Below, in pieces: positions 1-11,468 of a DNA stretch of 64,000 bases. Origin of the DNA: Cyclospora cayetanensis. Taxonomy: Eukaryota > Apicomplexa > Conoidasida > Eucoccidiorida > Eimeriidae. A program made the position numbers and the translations under genes. Below the pieces are notes generated by a model. It saw only the letters and a program-made list of their open reading frames with translations, had not been told where the DNA came from and searched no databases. The stretch's first letter is position 1. Every line of letters starts with the position of its first letter. The stretch spans positions 310,001 to 374,000 of the forward strand of contig NW_020312752.1 of assembly GCF_002999335.1 (NCBI RefSeq), read 5' to 3'.

Positions 1-222
1 AGCTAGCATGAAATTGAAGGCCGTGGACTCTAAACAATGGATTCCTTGGATGGTGGCATGTTCCCCGCTTAAAGGGCCGGAGACGCTTCTCAGCAAAATC
101 AGATCTGACTCGAAGCCTACATTGCAACCGAGCAAACTCGGCAGGTGTTCATGACACGGGCGAGAACCAGGACAGACATAGAACTGTTCTACAGAGTTAG
201 GAGTTTTGTGGGGGCTTAGAGA

Positions 223-2295
223 CTAACTAAGAATCGCCGGCTGCTTCTGCGTGTCCACGTCGTTCAGGGCGTCTTTTCCTGAGTATTCTGTCTGTGTCTC
301 AACATCAGTGAATGTCTTTGGGGGAGGAGGGGGCGACTCTTTAGCTTTTCTTCTGGCTTCCTCTTCTTCCTCCTCCTTCTTTTTTCTTTCCTGTTCCTCA
401 CGCTCCTTTTCCTCCTTCTCCCTCTCTTCTGCTTCCTGCAATTCAACCCAAACCAAGTCTGCAAAAGTACGTGTCGAGCAATTACGCCATATTGTTCATG
501 GCTAATAAATAGGACACCATCACGTCCCAGCGTCGAATCCAGCCAGGTAAATACGCTTACTATATCTACTTGAATCTCGGCGCTCTTGCCTTCCAATTCG
601 ACTTGCTCCCCGGCGTCTTTCAACTCAGCCTTCTCCATGATTCCTACTTCTTCCGTTTGCGGGCGTTCCTGTACCACCTGATCCATTAGTCTAGGCACAC
701 AATCCACGCTTGCTTCTTTTATTTCCGGCATTGCCTCGCATGACTTCTCGACACAGCATGGTGCCACCTGCATCAACGACGCAATAACGGCCTTACGCCC
801 GAAGCGCAGTTGTTGTGCTCAACTGGAAGGCCCATGCCAAATGCCTCATTGCCACAGTAAAACGCAGTACGACTGATTTTCAATCAAACAAGCTTCACCT
901 GAACTCCACAGTGGACCAGCCTGTGGAACCGCTGACGCCGAGGAGAGATATGCAACAAATGGGCGATTAGGGCATTTACCTGAAACACATGCCGTTTTGC
1001 AAAACAGCAGGAGAGTGTTGTTATGGTAAAACACACTTTCCCACCCCCACAAAGTGCGCTCCTCATATGGGAGGACTACAGGCCAGGGGACAAGTCAAAC
1101 AAAGCAGATTTCCGTAACTAGTGCAAACATTTGGATGCAATCAAGACGACCAAGATCCCTAGACTGCAGAAGCAAGCCTAAGACACGATAGGGCTACCCA
1201 CCGCATCTTGCTCCGGCAAATTAGCTTTCCGAAACTTCAGCCTGGACAAAAGGTGAAGGAGCTGCAAAAAGGAGTCGTACTCTGCATGTCACAGCACACA
1301 AAAGAGGCGCCACTACATAATCAAAGGAGCCGTAACCATTAAACAGTCTTGTGGCGATTTGGAGTGAACTAAAAACGCAGGTGTCCGCCCATAATAATGT
1401 GCACTGGTCCTTTTTGCACGTGCGTTTAAAGAGACCACAAATTTCAGATGCTCTAGGAAAGTCGGGTATACATCCGACCGAGCCTTACCAATGCACCGCT
1501 CCCCCTTTGCAGTGGTCTTGAAGATGTGCTGCAAGGGATCAGTCTTCTTATTGGCCGGAAACAGCTTGTTATCCACGCACTGAGAGACATCATGCAGTTA
1601 GTTCAGACTTTTTTGCTGCCGAGAGTCATTTTGAGGAGTCATAAGGAATCATGCTGCAAAATTAATCAATTCCAACAATGACTTAGCGGCAAGAACTCTG
1701 CTAGGGAATCTCAAATCTCCGACTTCCAAGAAGTCCATCCTTGTAATACCGTGTAGTGAGATCTAAATAGCGGCAGAAGTCACACTAAGTTTCTAATGGA
1801 GCTACTCACCATTTTAGTGAAGCCGCACGCTGTCATAAATCCGTTGTAAGCGTAGTAGTCGAATACTTGCTGCAGTGACCTGTCGATAGAAGACGCCATG
1901 TAAATGATAAGCCCCCCATCCGGCTGTACCTTGAGGTATACTTGGTTTACTGGTGCATCCGGTTGCGCAAATGCTACGAAGACTCGCGGAGATCCGGGCT
2001 CCCCCGGGTTTAGCACTATAGAGCGCGTCATTGTCGAAGTTACGCCTATAGTTTATGACAAATTGCAGCGCCCCTAAGAAAAATACCAGGGTCATCCCCA
2101 GGCGCTGTACTGAGCGAGTGCATGCCACGAACCCCTATGGTCTGATTTGATGGAGAGTCTGATGATCTCTCAGGTTGCAATACTACGCGTGGAGTGCTGA
2201 AATAACAGATCCACCCCTAATGCTGAGTCCATGGCATACCAAAGCTGAAGGATATTCTTGGCTTGAAGGGATTTCAAAGTAACGACGGTATACAT
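223..2295 (-). CDS. Unrecognised protein, eight exons resolved (about 353 aa)
   Basis: I do not recognise the family. Exons on the minus strand that join in frame with GT-AG introns are 2295-2187, 2045-1810, 1579-1489, 1281-1198, 1075-980, 822-797, 767-561 and 435-223 (TAG). All eight junctions keep phase, which is the main evidence. The Met codon at 2293-2295 is a possible start, but an acceptor CAG lies just before it (exon could begin at 2301), so upstream exons may exist, perhaps 2848-3132. The N-terminal half is ordered and aromatic-rich. The middle holds a Cys cluster (CVSVEHNNCASG, VAPCC, VEKSC). The last exon starts with a charged Glu/Arg/Lys stretch, probably a helix or coiled coil, followed by a five-Pro run and a VETQTE-type acidic tail. 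Exon 822-797 is only 26 nt. No signal peptide or membrane segment is clear in the joined model. Strand and most exons are fairly secure; the 5' end is not. Confidence 0.6.
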
Positions 2296-2847
2296 GTTTT
2301 CCTGCAGCGTTTGTCGAGAACGGTCTTAAGGGCCGTTCTTTAAATGCGCTGCGCCTCGTTTGCTGGCGGATACCTTTCCATTCAATGTAGATCTATTCAA
2401 GATATTTCTTTATAGTTTAAATGCGCAATGAGAGGGTTTTTTTCGTAGGATTCAAGGACCACTGGGCGAAGATTCGCCTAGACAGGAGACAAAAACCCAC
2501 TGGTTCAGGGATGCTGTCACTGGAAACGTGCACCGAGGTATCCCCGGCCCGCGAAGCACGCAAATCAAAGCAATTAACTTATTGACATAGACCTTTATTA
2601 GAAGGAAACGAAGATCCTTTCATATCTTCATGAACCCTGGGGCCCCTGCTCCTCTGTGACGAGTGTGATGACGCATGCCCTCAATATAGAAGCCTGGCTG
2701 CACTTCTAGCAGCCCCAAGCACCTGAAAGATCTTGAAAAAAACTATGCTGGTTTTTTTTGCGGGGTATTTGGCGCACTGGATAACGAGCAGCCTCTCCGC
2801 AGACGAACCGTGCAGCCCGTACTCGGCCCATCGTGCTACAGAGGAGG

Positions 2848-3132
2848 CTAGAGGGAAAAGGCAGGAGTAAGAAAGAAGGCGCTATCGCTAAAATGAGTCT
2901 TCTCTCTCTGACAGAAATGAATCTGCTGGGCCTTTCCTGCCTGCATGTCGGCCCACTGAGGAAATAATCTCTCGAGATCCCTTGGCACGAAAAGCAGCAG
3001 CCAGGGATTCGTAGCAGCCAAAACGCAAAACTCTATTCCGGTGGTGCACAACAAGCGATCTAAACAACGGGAATCGGGTGAACGCCGATAATTGTGATCT
3101 AATGCACCGGGTGCAGATACTGTGCATGCCAT
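2848..3132 (-). CDS. Possible 5' exon or small gene, unrecognised
   Basis: An open frame with an ATG at 3132 and a protein-like composition: a central hydrophobic piece (CVLAATNPWLLLFVPRDLE) followed by QWADMQAGKAQQIHF. It lies upstream of the eight-exon gene on the same strand and could be its first exon, but I found no donor that joins it in phase to the exon at 2301. It may equally be noise. Confidence 0.3.
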   Translation of the reverse strand: MACTVSAPGALDHNYRRSPDSRCLDRLLCTTGIEFCVLAATNPWLLLFVPRDLERLFPQWADMQAGKAQQIHFCQREKTHFSDSAFFLTPAFSL

Positions 3133-3586
3133 GTCCGTTAGTGCATAACCCGCCCTACTACAATACAGCGACAGCCCGTGGCCACTCTATCCAAGAGTCA
3201 ATCTACGGGCCTTGGTCTGTACATACGTAGCCAAGTGACTGCAGGCTGGCTTCTATTGGCTTAATCGCATCGCTTTGGAGTTGTGCACTCCCCCTCGATG
3301 CACTGGCCATTTTAAAAATGTAGGCGATCATTCGAGCTGTGCACACTCAATGCACACAGCACTGTACGATAAAAATAAAAGCTTCGAGTCAACTTATAAA
3401 CCAGACGATCGTTGAAAAAAATTGATAAGGGCAAAGGCTAGCCAAGAAAATGCTGCTGTTGTGGCTGCAGGAGCAGCCACACAAAAGCAGCCTGTACGCA
3501 GGATCTGCACTAAAAGACGCCTCAACAGCTCTTCTTGTGCTCGTTTAGGCCCTTAGATCTTCTCTGTTAAGTGCCAAATCGTTTCC

Positions 3587-4306
3587 TCATAGGCGAGACA
3601 TGCAGCTGCGGCGTTGCCTCTTTTCGTGCTGCTTCTCCACCTTCATCATGGCTGCCTCGGGTGCTACCAATACTTTACGCTTTTTAGAAGCTGTGGTCGC
3701 CGCTTGGGACTTGCTGGCACCTCTGCTGCTGGGCGCAGGAGATTTAGCGTTTTCTGTTTTGGGTGTGATCTTGCTTTTGCTTGGTGCCACCGTTACCAAC
3801 ACGCTGCGCTTCTTTTGCCCCTCTGCACGCTGCTGCACAGGGAGAGCCTTCAGATCATCCTCCTGTTTGACCTGCCTTGGTGTCTTAGGCTCTGCCTTCT
3901 TAGGGGTTTTTTTGCTGCTGGATTTCGTCGGCTTGGGCAAGGACGTCTCGACTGCCACCTTAATAGGAGCTGCAGCCGCAGATTTATCGGGCTTTGTCTT
4001 CGTGCGCTTAGGTGCTGCAGCCGTCGCAGGCTTGGCAGCAGGAGCAGTCCTGCGGGAGGGGTTCCCACCAGTGGGAGTGGCTGTTTTTTCCTGCGTCCCC
4101 GTGCTCGAGGCACTGCTACCAATGGCGCGTGCCCCCCCTGTGCTTGCGCTCTTGTCCACTTGCGAAGTTTTGGGGGATAGAGCTCCCCTGCTGCTGGCTG
4201 CTGAATTCCTGGGGGTAGCGCGTCTGGGAGTGCCTTGCCTTGTGTCGGATCCAGGGGAAGCCCCTGCTGACCCAGAGCCTCGACTGGAGCTCAAGAAAGA
4301 CCCCAT
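3587..4306 (-). CDS. Lys/Ala/Pro-rich basic protein with possible N-myristoylation start (239 aa)
   Basis: A single uninterrupted frame from ATG 4306 to TGA 3587. The product is strongly basic and low-complexity, built from Ser/Ala/Pro/Thr and Lys clusters such as SSSKKTPKKAEPKTP and ASKKRKVLV, resembling linker-histone tails or other disordered nuclear proteins. The N-terminus begins MGSFLSSS, which has Gly at position 2 and Ser at position 6, the usual pattern for N-myristoylation. That would instead suggest attachment to membrane or the inner membrane complex; which reading is right cannot be told from sequence. KKRK is a possible nuclear signal. The plus strand is also open here but would encode an implausible Leu/Cys-rich product. 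No conserved fold is visible. Confidence 0.6.
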   Translation of the reverse strand: MGSFLSSSRGSGSAGASPGSDTRQGTPRRATPRNSAASSRGALSPKTSQVDKSASTGGARAIGSSASSTGTQEKTATPTGGNPSRRTAPAAKPATAAAPKRTKTKPDKSAAAAPIKVAVETSLPKPTKSSSKKTPKKAEPKTPRQVKQEDDLKALPVQQRAEGQKKRSVLVTVAPSKSKITPKTENAKSPAPSSRGASKSQAATTASKKRKVLVAPEAAMMKVEKQHEKRQRRSCMSRL

Positions 4307-6103
4307 TTTGTTTATTCAGATGCGGAACTGGATGCAATGTGAGCTCCAGGAGGGCAGACACCTATGGGCAGCGGAGCGAGCCACACAGCTGCACTCCCCG
4401 TATTTGGCCACATCAAGCGCCCTGGTAGGGCCTCAAACGCGAAAATTCGAAGCTACAGAGGACCCTGCTGCCAAAGGCAGAGAAGCAGGGCCCCCCAGCC
4501 GACGAAGTGCAAGTCGGTGGCGCTCGGGGCAGCTGCAACACCCACCGGCTGCAGCTGTTGCTGCTGCTGCTGCCACTGCAAAGCCTGGAAAGTCTTTGCC
4601 CTCGTGGAACACTATTTCCGGGAGCTTTGGGGAACAAACAAATACGGGAAAAGGAAGGCGCCGCAGCCCCTGATCTCACATGGCCTCCATTCAATCCGAG
4701 AGAGCCTACAGAGGACAGACCGCCGCAGGGCTGACAGTGGTAGTGGCACTGCTCTGTGCGCAGATGGCCTATTCTGTTCGAAGTCTGACGTCGCAACTTC
4801 TTTACTCTTTAAATATGTTTTGAAATCGCTTGCATGTTGGCATGGCAGATGAACAAGGATTGCACCGGTTTCTGCTCGGAGCGGCAGCAGAGCCGCGCCT
4901 CGAACAAGCAGAGCTGGTCCGGGAGGAGCAAAAGCATTGCAGTAGCAGCAACGTCGGTGGAAAATACAATGCTTGTGGGAAAATTGTATGTAACTTGCGC
5001 CAAATTATTTGACTTTTCAAGGACGGGGTGCTCGCTTCCTCATTAGCAGCAGTTTCCGTCTCGCCAGCATCACACAGCTACGGTTTGCGCTTGTAGCCAC
5101 TGAGCAACTCTGTCTTAGTGCCAGAATAAAGGGGCGTGCACGTATCTGCGTCTTTCACCATTGTCCTAGGGTTAGAGCAATGCTCATGATCTGCCAAATT
5201 ATTCGGAGAAATAATGCCGGCACTGTCTTCGCATTATCTAACTCATGTTGGCCTTTGCCTTACGGCAAGTACTAGAGCATTCTTAATGAGAGTGAGCAGA
5301 CTGATGGGGGCCTTCAGTGGAAACGCGTCCATCAGCACCTGATCCCTCTACACCCTTTTAACGGCAATCACCCTTGAGACGCTATGCCCCAAGTGTTCGT
5401 AGGTAGACATCAACTAGGAACTCAATTCAAGCTTATTAGAGTTACTGAATTTTTTTCAGACAAGCCTTTTGCCTGCCCGTGTTCCCCAGAGTCCCCACCA
5501 TGAGGATAGAGGCACAGCTACGATACGTGAAGTAGCTGCACGTTCTACGTACTCCAATAATTCAAAGCTAGTTTCGCATTGCATCTAGTGCATGCATACA
5601 CAACTGTCCTCCTTTATGGAGCTAACGCTTTTTTAACAAAAACGATGTATGATCAGCCAAACTAACCAGGCCTTTCTTCACCAGCTCCTAAATAATTAAA
5701 CCTAGTCTACCAGGAAATTTTCGAGCGTAGCTTTGCCCGCTGCATCTACTCCTCCGTTCTTAAAGCACACGCTTTTAGTCTTCCTTACTTGCATGACGAG
5801 ACCAACTGCATGCAGAAACGCGAATGCATTTCGGCTTCTCACCACTCCCTAAGCAGGGAAAGCTGCAAAAACGGCCTATGAGAGAAACAAATTTTGCAAT
5901 CACCGATAAAAAAAAAAGAGAAGAAAGACACCCACACTTGCCATCAACTGACGAGGGACCATACCAACACAACTGCAGCCACTTGATGACTCGCTGTAGT
6001 CGGAGCGCTAAAATTTGTGAGCCCCTGGCTCTGGGAACACAGAAGAAGTGACAGTGCGTGAAAGAAACCAAGCTTTCCACTATTTCAGAGGTATCTCCGC
6101 ACC
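4307..6103. other. No gene seen
   Basis: AT-richer DNA with short open frames on both strands, none with convincing protein character or paired splice sites. A CTG-rich patch lies at about 4553-4580. Confidence 0.4.
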
Positions 6104-6662
6104 TCAGAGCAGTCGTTGCATGCAAAAAGGCTGGGCTATGCAGCATTGTAGTCTCCAAAGCTCAAATGCAGCACAAGACAGAACAAAGAGACAGCTTGTA
6201 GTTCCTGCAAATAAATCTGAGTTTAGAGAACACCTTAACAATAGTAACTGACAGCACTTGGTGCAGTATCCATGCATGAAGGTAGCTCTTTCAGGCACGC
6301 ACATGCGCTGGGGGAGGACAACTAGCGAGGAATATGAAACGTACCGGCCATGTCGAGTGGCATCGTTAACCAGAGTCTCAAGTACTGCCGCAGACAACGG
6401 ATCTTGCACTTGCTCCTTCGTCAACCAGTGAGATTGGCGTTTGTCATCCAGTTCACAAGAAAATTGGTTGTGATTTTTCTCGTCCCTCAATAGTCCTCGA
6501 ATCTAGCACTTCCACGGCTCCTGGTGGGTCCTCAGCCTCCATAGGGGTTGCTATTTTCCACTGCATACTCCGCAAACGACTTGGAAAGTTTCGAACTCTA
6601 TTCAGGAACCCAATTCTGATTGTTTTGAGGCACCTCCAATATCGGGGGAAATCGGTAGGCAA
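6104..6662 (-). mobile_element. Ty3/gypsy-type element fragment, C-terminal pol end
   Basis: The minus strand from 6662 encodes a stretch ending in EDPPGAVEVLDSRTIEG and then, after one frame change near 6490, DDKRQSHWLTKEQVQD. The same motif (D/G-P-x-G-A/V-I-x-V-L-D-x-R-T-I-E) occurs behind integrase remnants at about 21.15 kb and 62.55 kb, and the WLT-x-x-Q-x-x part recurs at 21.2 kb. This is therefore a short remnant of the same family, in inverted orientation, probably covering the linker and chromodomain-like C-terminus of pol. Frame changes show it is dead. No integrase core or LTR was recognised next to it. Confidence 0.55.
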
Positions 6663-8400
6663 AAAAGGGACTTATTTGTGAGAAAATCGCATCGCAAGTG
6701 GTCCTTACCAACTTACCGCAAACTTGCCCATTAGATCGCCGTCTGATGCACCTCATGGAGTGTGCCGATCCGCCACGACTAAACCTTTAGCCTCAAAACA
6801 CGCAGCCAACCTCCCCTTACCGCTGAAACCTTCCAGTACTTGCCCATCTTTACGGCCGTCATATTTTTCTAGTCGGCGTCGACGCATCCACATACATTTT
6901 TTCGGCTGATTACAAGGTCATGCTTTTATGCCAGCTTTGGAGCTTTTGCGTTCAGATCAGCTCCTAGGTCGGCTTGTGCCGCCTCAACAGGCGGTGTGCT
7001 ACAATACACCCATCACCAAAGGGGCTTGTTCAGCCTGTTGTAATCGAAAGTAAAATTGCTGAATTATGGATAAAATATGCTGATCCAAGCTAGACAATTG
7101 CTGTAGTGAAGCCTAGCATTCCACTACATGCACAGACAGCGGACAAGGGAGGAACAAATGCATTGAACTACGCAGCGCTACCAAGTGTAAGGATTTATCT
7201 GACGTGTACGTAGTGCGACACTATATTCCATGCTCTAATCAAAATATACAGAGAGTCACTGTGTTGACAAGTGGATCTCCTGCCCTCCTTTTAGTTCCTG
7301 ACGAAACGGGAGTGGAACAGCTAGGGTGCGAGCAGCTGCATCATCTAAGCACTCGGAGTATCGTAGTTAGTTACACGTAGCAGGTAGCACACACCCACCA
7401 ACTCACCCCCCCCCACACGCACACATACACACACGCACTCACAAACCATTGTGCATTTTGTATCTGGCTAACAATGCCCGCCGATAAGTAATGCATACGA
7501 GCAGCCAAAGCAATAAGTCAATCCCTTTTCAATTCTGGGTTCGATAAAACTACGTTAGTGGAAGTGTGTGAGTGTAGCCTAACCGGTCACAGGAACCACT
7601 CGCAGTAGTGCGGCCAAGAATTCTAGGGAACTCCCTTTCAAAAGGCTCTGCTTAATAGCGTTCTACCTAGCTTTTCAAGGAATCTTAGGTGAGATGGATG
7701 TAAAACTTGCGGACAGCGTGGCTTTAGGTCACCCCATGAGTAGACTCACTTATTTTGGCGTGCGACCAATACCAACGGCTGCCTCGCGCCTGTGCCCCTC
7801 AGTAACTAACAGACGCTCTATGCGTGAAAATTCGGCTCCTTTAAGCGACACCTATTGCGGCATCGGACTTCCCATGTGCGTGCACTCGCCTGGCATGCAG
7901 GCCAACCCCGTGTAGCTGCACGATTTATGTAGTGTGTCCTATGCCACCTACGCATGCGGCAACGAAGTATATAAAGAGACAGCTGAACAAAGTCTTTTTC
8001 GTATTATTTTGGGATGGCGAAGAGAAAAGACGCCCCACTGAGGTTTCCGTCTCTGCGTTGGAGATATGAGGAGATTACGGAGAGTGGGAGGGCACAACGC
8101 GAGAAGCAGAAAGAAGACTCCACCTTCGCGTGATGTCTGATCCGTCCCCAGATGTTTAGACTACACAGACAAGGCAGCGAATCGCATACCATCGCTTTAA
8201 GGATAAAAAGTCTCTCGCCACCCCTTCTCCTGCTAAACATGGCTCCGGCTGCCCAGCCGTACACCCAGGCCCCCTATCCCGACCTCCTTCGGTAAAAAGC
8301 CCTCTCTACGTTTCCTTCCGCGCTCTAAAGGCTCCTCCATTCAAGCACCTAATAGCCCGTAGTATGCGCAATGCTTGCGTGGCCTGTCGTGGAGGAATAA
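6663..8400. other. No gene seen; CA-rich patch
   Basis: No convincing coding exon. A C-run followed by imperfect CA repeats lies at about 7404-7442. Short open frames at 7694-7915 (plus) and 8004-8264 (minus) lack supporting features. Confidence 0.4.
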
Positions 8401-9474
8401 TCAACGCTTGTCTTTCTGATGAACGATACTAGGCTCCTTTTCCGCCGCCGCACGACCCTGCTGGGTTGCGCTGCTGCTGCTGTTTTGCAGGCTGGTTGCA
8501 CTGCTACTGCCGTTGCTGCTGCTGAAGTCGGAAGCGGATGGGCTAAAGGGAGTTGCACACAGTGCCACAAACTCGTTTAGCAATCGCCGCAGTACCTGCT
8601 GCTTTTGCTGCAGTGCTTTCAGTCGGTTTGAGGCCTCCGCGCTTTGCTTCTCCGCCTGCCCATACACCGCGCAGCAGCATCAACCCGTGACTAAAAGTAA
8701 TATAGTACGCTACACAAGAGGCCTCCTCTGCTGCTGTGCCGACGCTCGTGTAAGAAAAGCCAAACCCTTGAAGCGGAGTGGGACCACAGAGGACGTTCTC
8801 AAGGAAGCTGCAGCGACAGCCGCAGGAGACGTGACTCACAAGAATGCGGCGTTTTTCTGCCGTGGCAACAGCATCAAGGCGCTGCTGCCGCTGCTGCAGT
8901 TCTCGCGTCAAGAACGTGAGCAACCGTTGGTGGAAAGAGGCTTCTGAAGCCGCAGCCGCGGCTGCGACTGCTGCTGCATCTGCTGCAGCACGAGGCGACG
9001 CTGCTGCCTTGGCGGCTGCAGCAGACACCTCATCTGTACTGACTGCAGCAGCAAGTCGATAGAGGGCGACGGCAAAGGAAAGCTCATCCTCTCCGGAGGC
9101 GTTCTCGGAAGCCCTCTGAGACTCTGCTGCCGACGTCTCAATCTGCATTTCTGAACCGTCGCCACTGTTCGAGTCGGCGCTGCGCTGCTCCTGTAGCTGC
9201 TGCAACAACATCTGAGCATGCGAAGCTGGGTGCCGCAGCAGCAGCAGCACACAACCCCATAGAAGAGCGTACTGGTAGCTTGTTTCATACTCAGCTGCAG
9301 CAGCATGAGCCCGGCTGTCTGCAGCAGTTCCCAGCACCTCCTCTTGCTGCTGCTGCTGCAGGCACATCAACCGATGACATCGCCGCAGGTGACACAGCGC
9401 AACAGGCAGACTGCGCTGCTGCATCTCGTTCAAAGCGCGAACCGTCTCTCTAAGCCCGTCTGGCATAGACCTAC

Positions 9475-9529
<55 letters not shown>

Positions 9530-10563
9530 ACTGCTGCTGGCAGTCGTGGCAGGAGGCGCCTTGAGAAGTGCTTGACGAACGAGGGCTGCCCTGCGAGGCC
9601 ATGGCATTTGAATGCAATCCACATTAGCTCCCAGTCCCCTTCAGCAATTCAAAATTCCTCTAGACAATGTCGCGTGTACCTGCATCTGCCGCTACAACCA
9701 CCGATGCAACAGGAGGCTACAGCTCACCATGCAGACTGCGCGTCGCTCTGGGAGTCCAAATTTACGCCTTTCGTGCTTCGATCGCCCCCTGCTGCGCGGC
9801 AAAAATAGCACAACCCCACCAACACCCAACATAAACCGCTGCTGTAGCAACAACAGCAGTGTCAGCATTTCCAAACTTGTTAGCAATAACTCTCCTTTCA
9901 GCTGCACAGAGAGATGGCCTCCTTTTAGCAGCACCGAGAGAAATCCCCCTTTCAGCCGCACAGAGAGATAGCCCCCTTTCAGCGGCGTAAAGAGAAATCC
10001 CCCTTTCAGCAGCACAGAGAGAGATCCCCCCCTTTTCATTGAGCCTATTTAACATATCGGCAGCCGAAGGCGCTCTCGTGTCTGCACCCACCGCAGTCTT
10101 GTTTAGCGGATGAAGCGGCTGCCTGCTGAGAGTGCTGCTGTGTAAGGGTTCGAAGTTGCTGCCTCAGAGAAGCGCAGTGCTCAACTTGCTGCTGCAGCTG
10201 CTGCAGTGCAGCGTCGACCGCTGCAGCAGCTGCAAAGCCTAAAGTCGTGGCTTTCTGCTGCTGCCGCATCAGCGCCTCCCTTGAGGCTGAAAGGCACACC
10301 GCCTCGCCATGCGCGGTACAGACAGCCGCAGCAGCAGCGTCTGCTGCAGAGCGACTTGCCTGCGAACTGTTTCTACGAGGCCTCTTGGCTGCTGGATTCA
10401 AGGTGTCCAACGGGCTGCCCAGTGCACCCCCCCCGCTGGCATCAGAGGAGCATGCAGCAGTCTTTGAATTTTTTAAGGCCTCGAGAAAGTTCTTTGCAGC
10501 CGAAGGTAACACAGGGGCTGCTCCTTTGGCGGAGGCTGGAGCTGCTGCTGCAGCTGCTGCCAT
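8401..10563 (-). CDS. Nuclear coiled-coil protein with Ser/Ala/Gln runs, three exons (504 aa)
   Basis: Exons 10563-10092, 9627-8840 and 8655-8401 join in phase (1, then 0) and give 504 aa from ATG 10563. The first exon starts with an Ala run, carries a KRPRR nuclear-signal-like cluster and then Gln-rich helix. The second holds a run of about 25 Ser written as AGC repeats (9475-9538), an acidic region and a long amphipathic helix (TRELQQRQQRLDAVATAEKR). The third continues the helix with Lys/Gln-rich residues (RLKALQQKQQVLRRLLNEF) and ends in a Ser-rich tail. The coiled coil crossing the last junction supports that splice. Likely a structural or adaptor protein of the nucleus; the family is not recognised. 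Homopolymer runs in sense as Ser/Ala/Gln, rather than Leu/Cys, support the minus strand. Confidence 0.6.
9475..9538. repeat. CTG/CAG trinucleotide repeat (poly-Ser in the minus-strand gene)
   Basis: A nearly pure run of CTG with CTA interruptions, read in the minus-strand gene as AGC/AGT Ser codons. Such exonic CAG tracts are a known hallmark of Eimeria genomes. Confidence 0.9.
9890..10035. repeat. Minisatellite of about 30 bp in an intron
   Basis: About five imperfect copies of a unit containing CCCCCTTTCAGC followed by GCACAGAGAGA. It lies inside the first intron (10091-9628) of the 504-aa coiled-coil gene. Each unit holds a pyrimidine-rich CTTTCAG that resembles a splice acceptor on the plus strand, which is the non-transcribed orientation for that gene. 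Confidence 0.75.
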
Positions 10564-11468
10564 CTTCTGCAGCTGCTGATGCCGTACGACTGCTGGTGCG
10601 CGGCTGCCTGGGAACTGCTATGCTCCCTCTACGCATACACGGCATGAGCAGAAAACACTGCAGACAGGCGCTAGATGCCACGCAATGCACGGCGGCACCC
10701 TACGCGGGGAATCACGCCTACACCAGCGAAAACAGGAGCGGTGTTTGCCGCTGCCAAGGCGGCACCTGTGCTGCACGGGTCTACGCTTCGATCTGTTTCC
10801 GGATCAGAAGGCGTTCCAACAGCTCCACTCACTAAAGGATCAGATGACAAAAAGTGCGAAAACACCGGTTGCAGCAGCAGCTTTCCCCCATTCCGACGGG
10901 GGGCCTCTGCTCTGCTCCACGGGGCTTGCTGCATGAGCAAAAGAAGCCACTCAGTCAGGATCCGCTGAGAATCGTCGCAGTAGACGCGAGCAGTTTTACA
11001 ATATGTTTAGGTGAGGAGCTCGAAAACCCATTCAGAGGGGTGTCTAAAAGCGTAGGCCGCTGTTCATGTCCTCCTGTAGCTCCTGCTTACTAGAAGCAGC
11101 GGCGCGCGCGAATGATAGACTGCCAGTTCTGCACTGTTGCGACGCAAGCGGCAGGCCTAGAGTTCATCACGACAGCGATTTCTAGCCGCTGAAAGGAGTC
11201 TTCCAGGAGCAGCAGTGCGTGCAGTCGCTGCAGCAGCAGCGGGAAGCTTGCGCCGGATGCGCAAGCAACAGCAGCATCGCCGAAGGCTTCCTCCTACTAC
11301 CCCAGCAGAAACATACGCCTATCGCAGCATACTGCTCTCCGTGTCCGTGGGCTTTTTGCGGTGTGCGCGCTTATATTCCTCTGCACGACCCCCCTTATCA
11401 CCACCACTAGCAGGCGCAGAAGGAGCACTCAGCAGGTAAGGAGGCCTCGCAGATGGTGCCAGCGTAGA

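Noticed and set aside
3600..4673. Long plus-strand open frame (357 codons) opposite the basic protein
   Set aside because: It would encode an improbable Leu/Cys/Ala-rich product without domains. The minus-strand frame has coherent Lys/Pro/Ser composition and an ATG, so this is antisense shadow.
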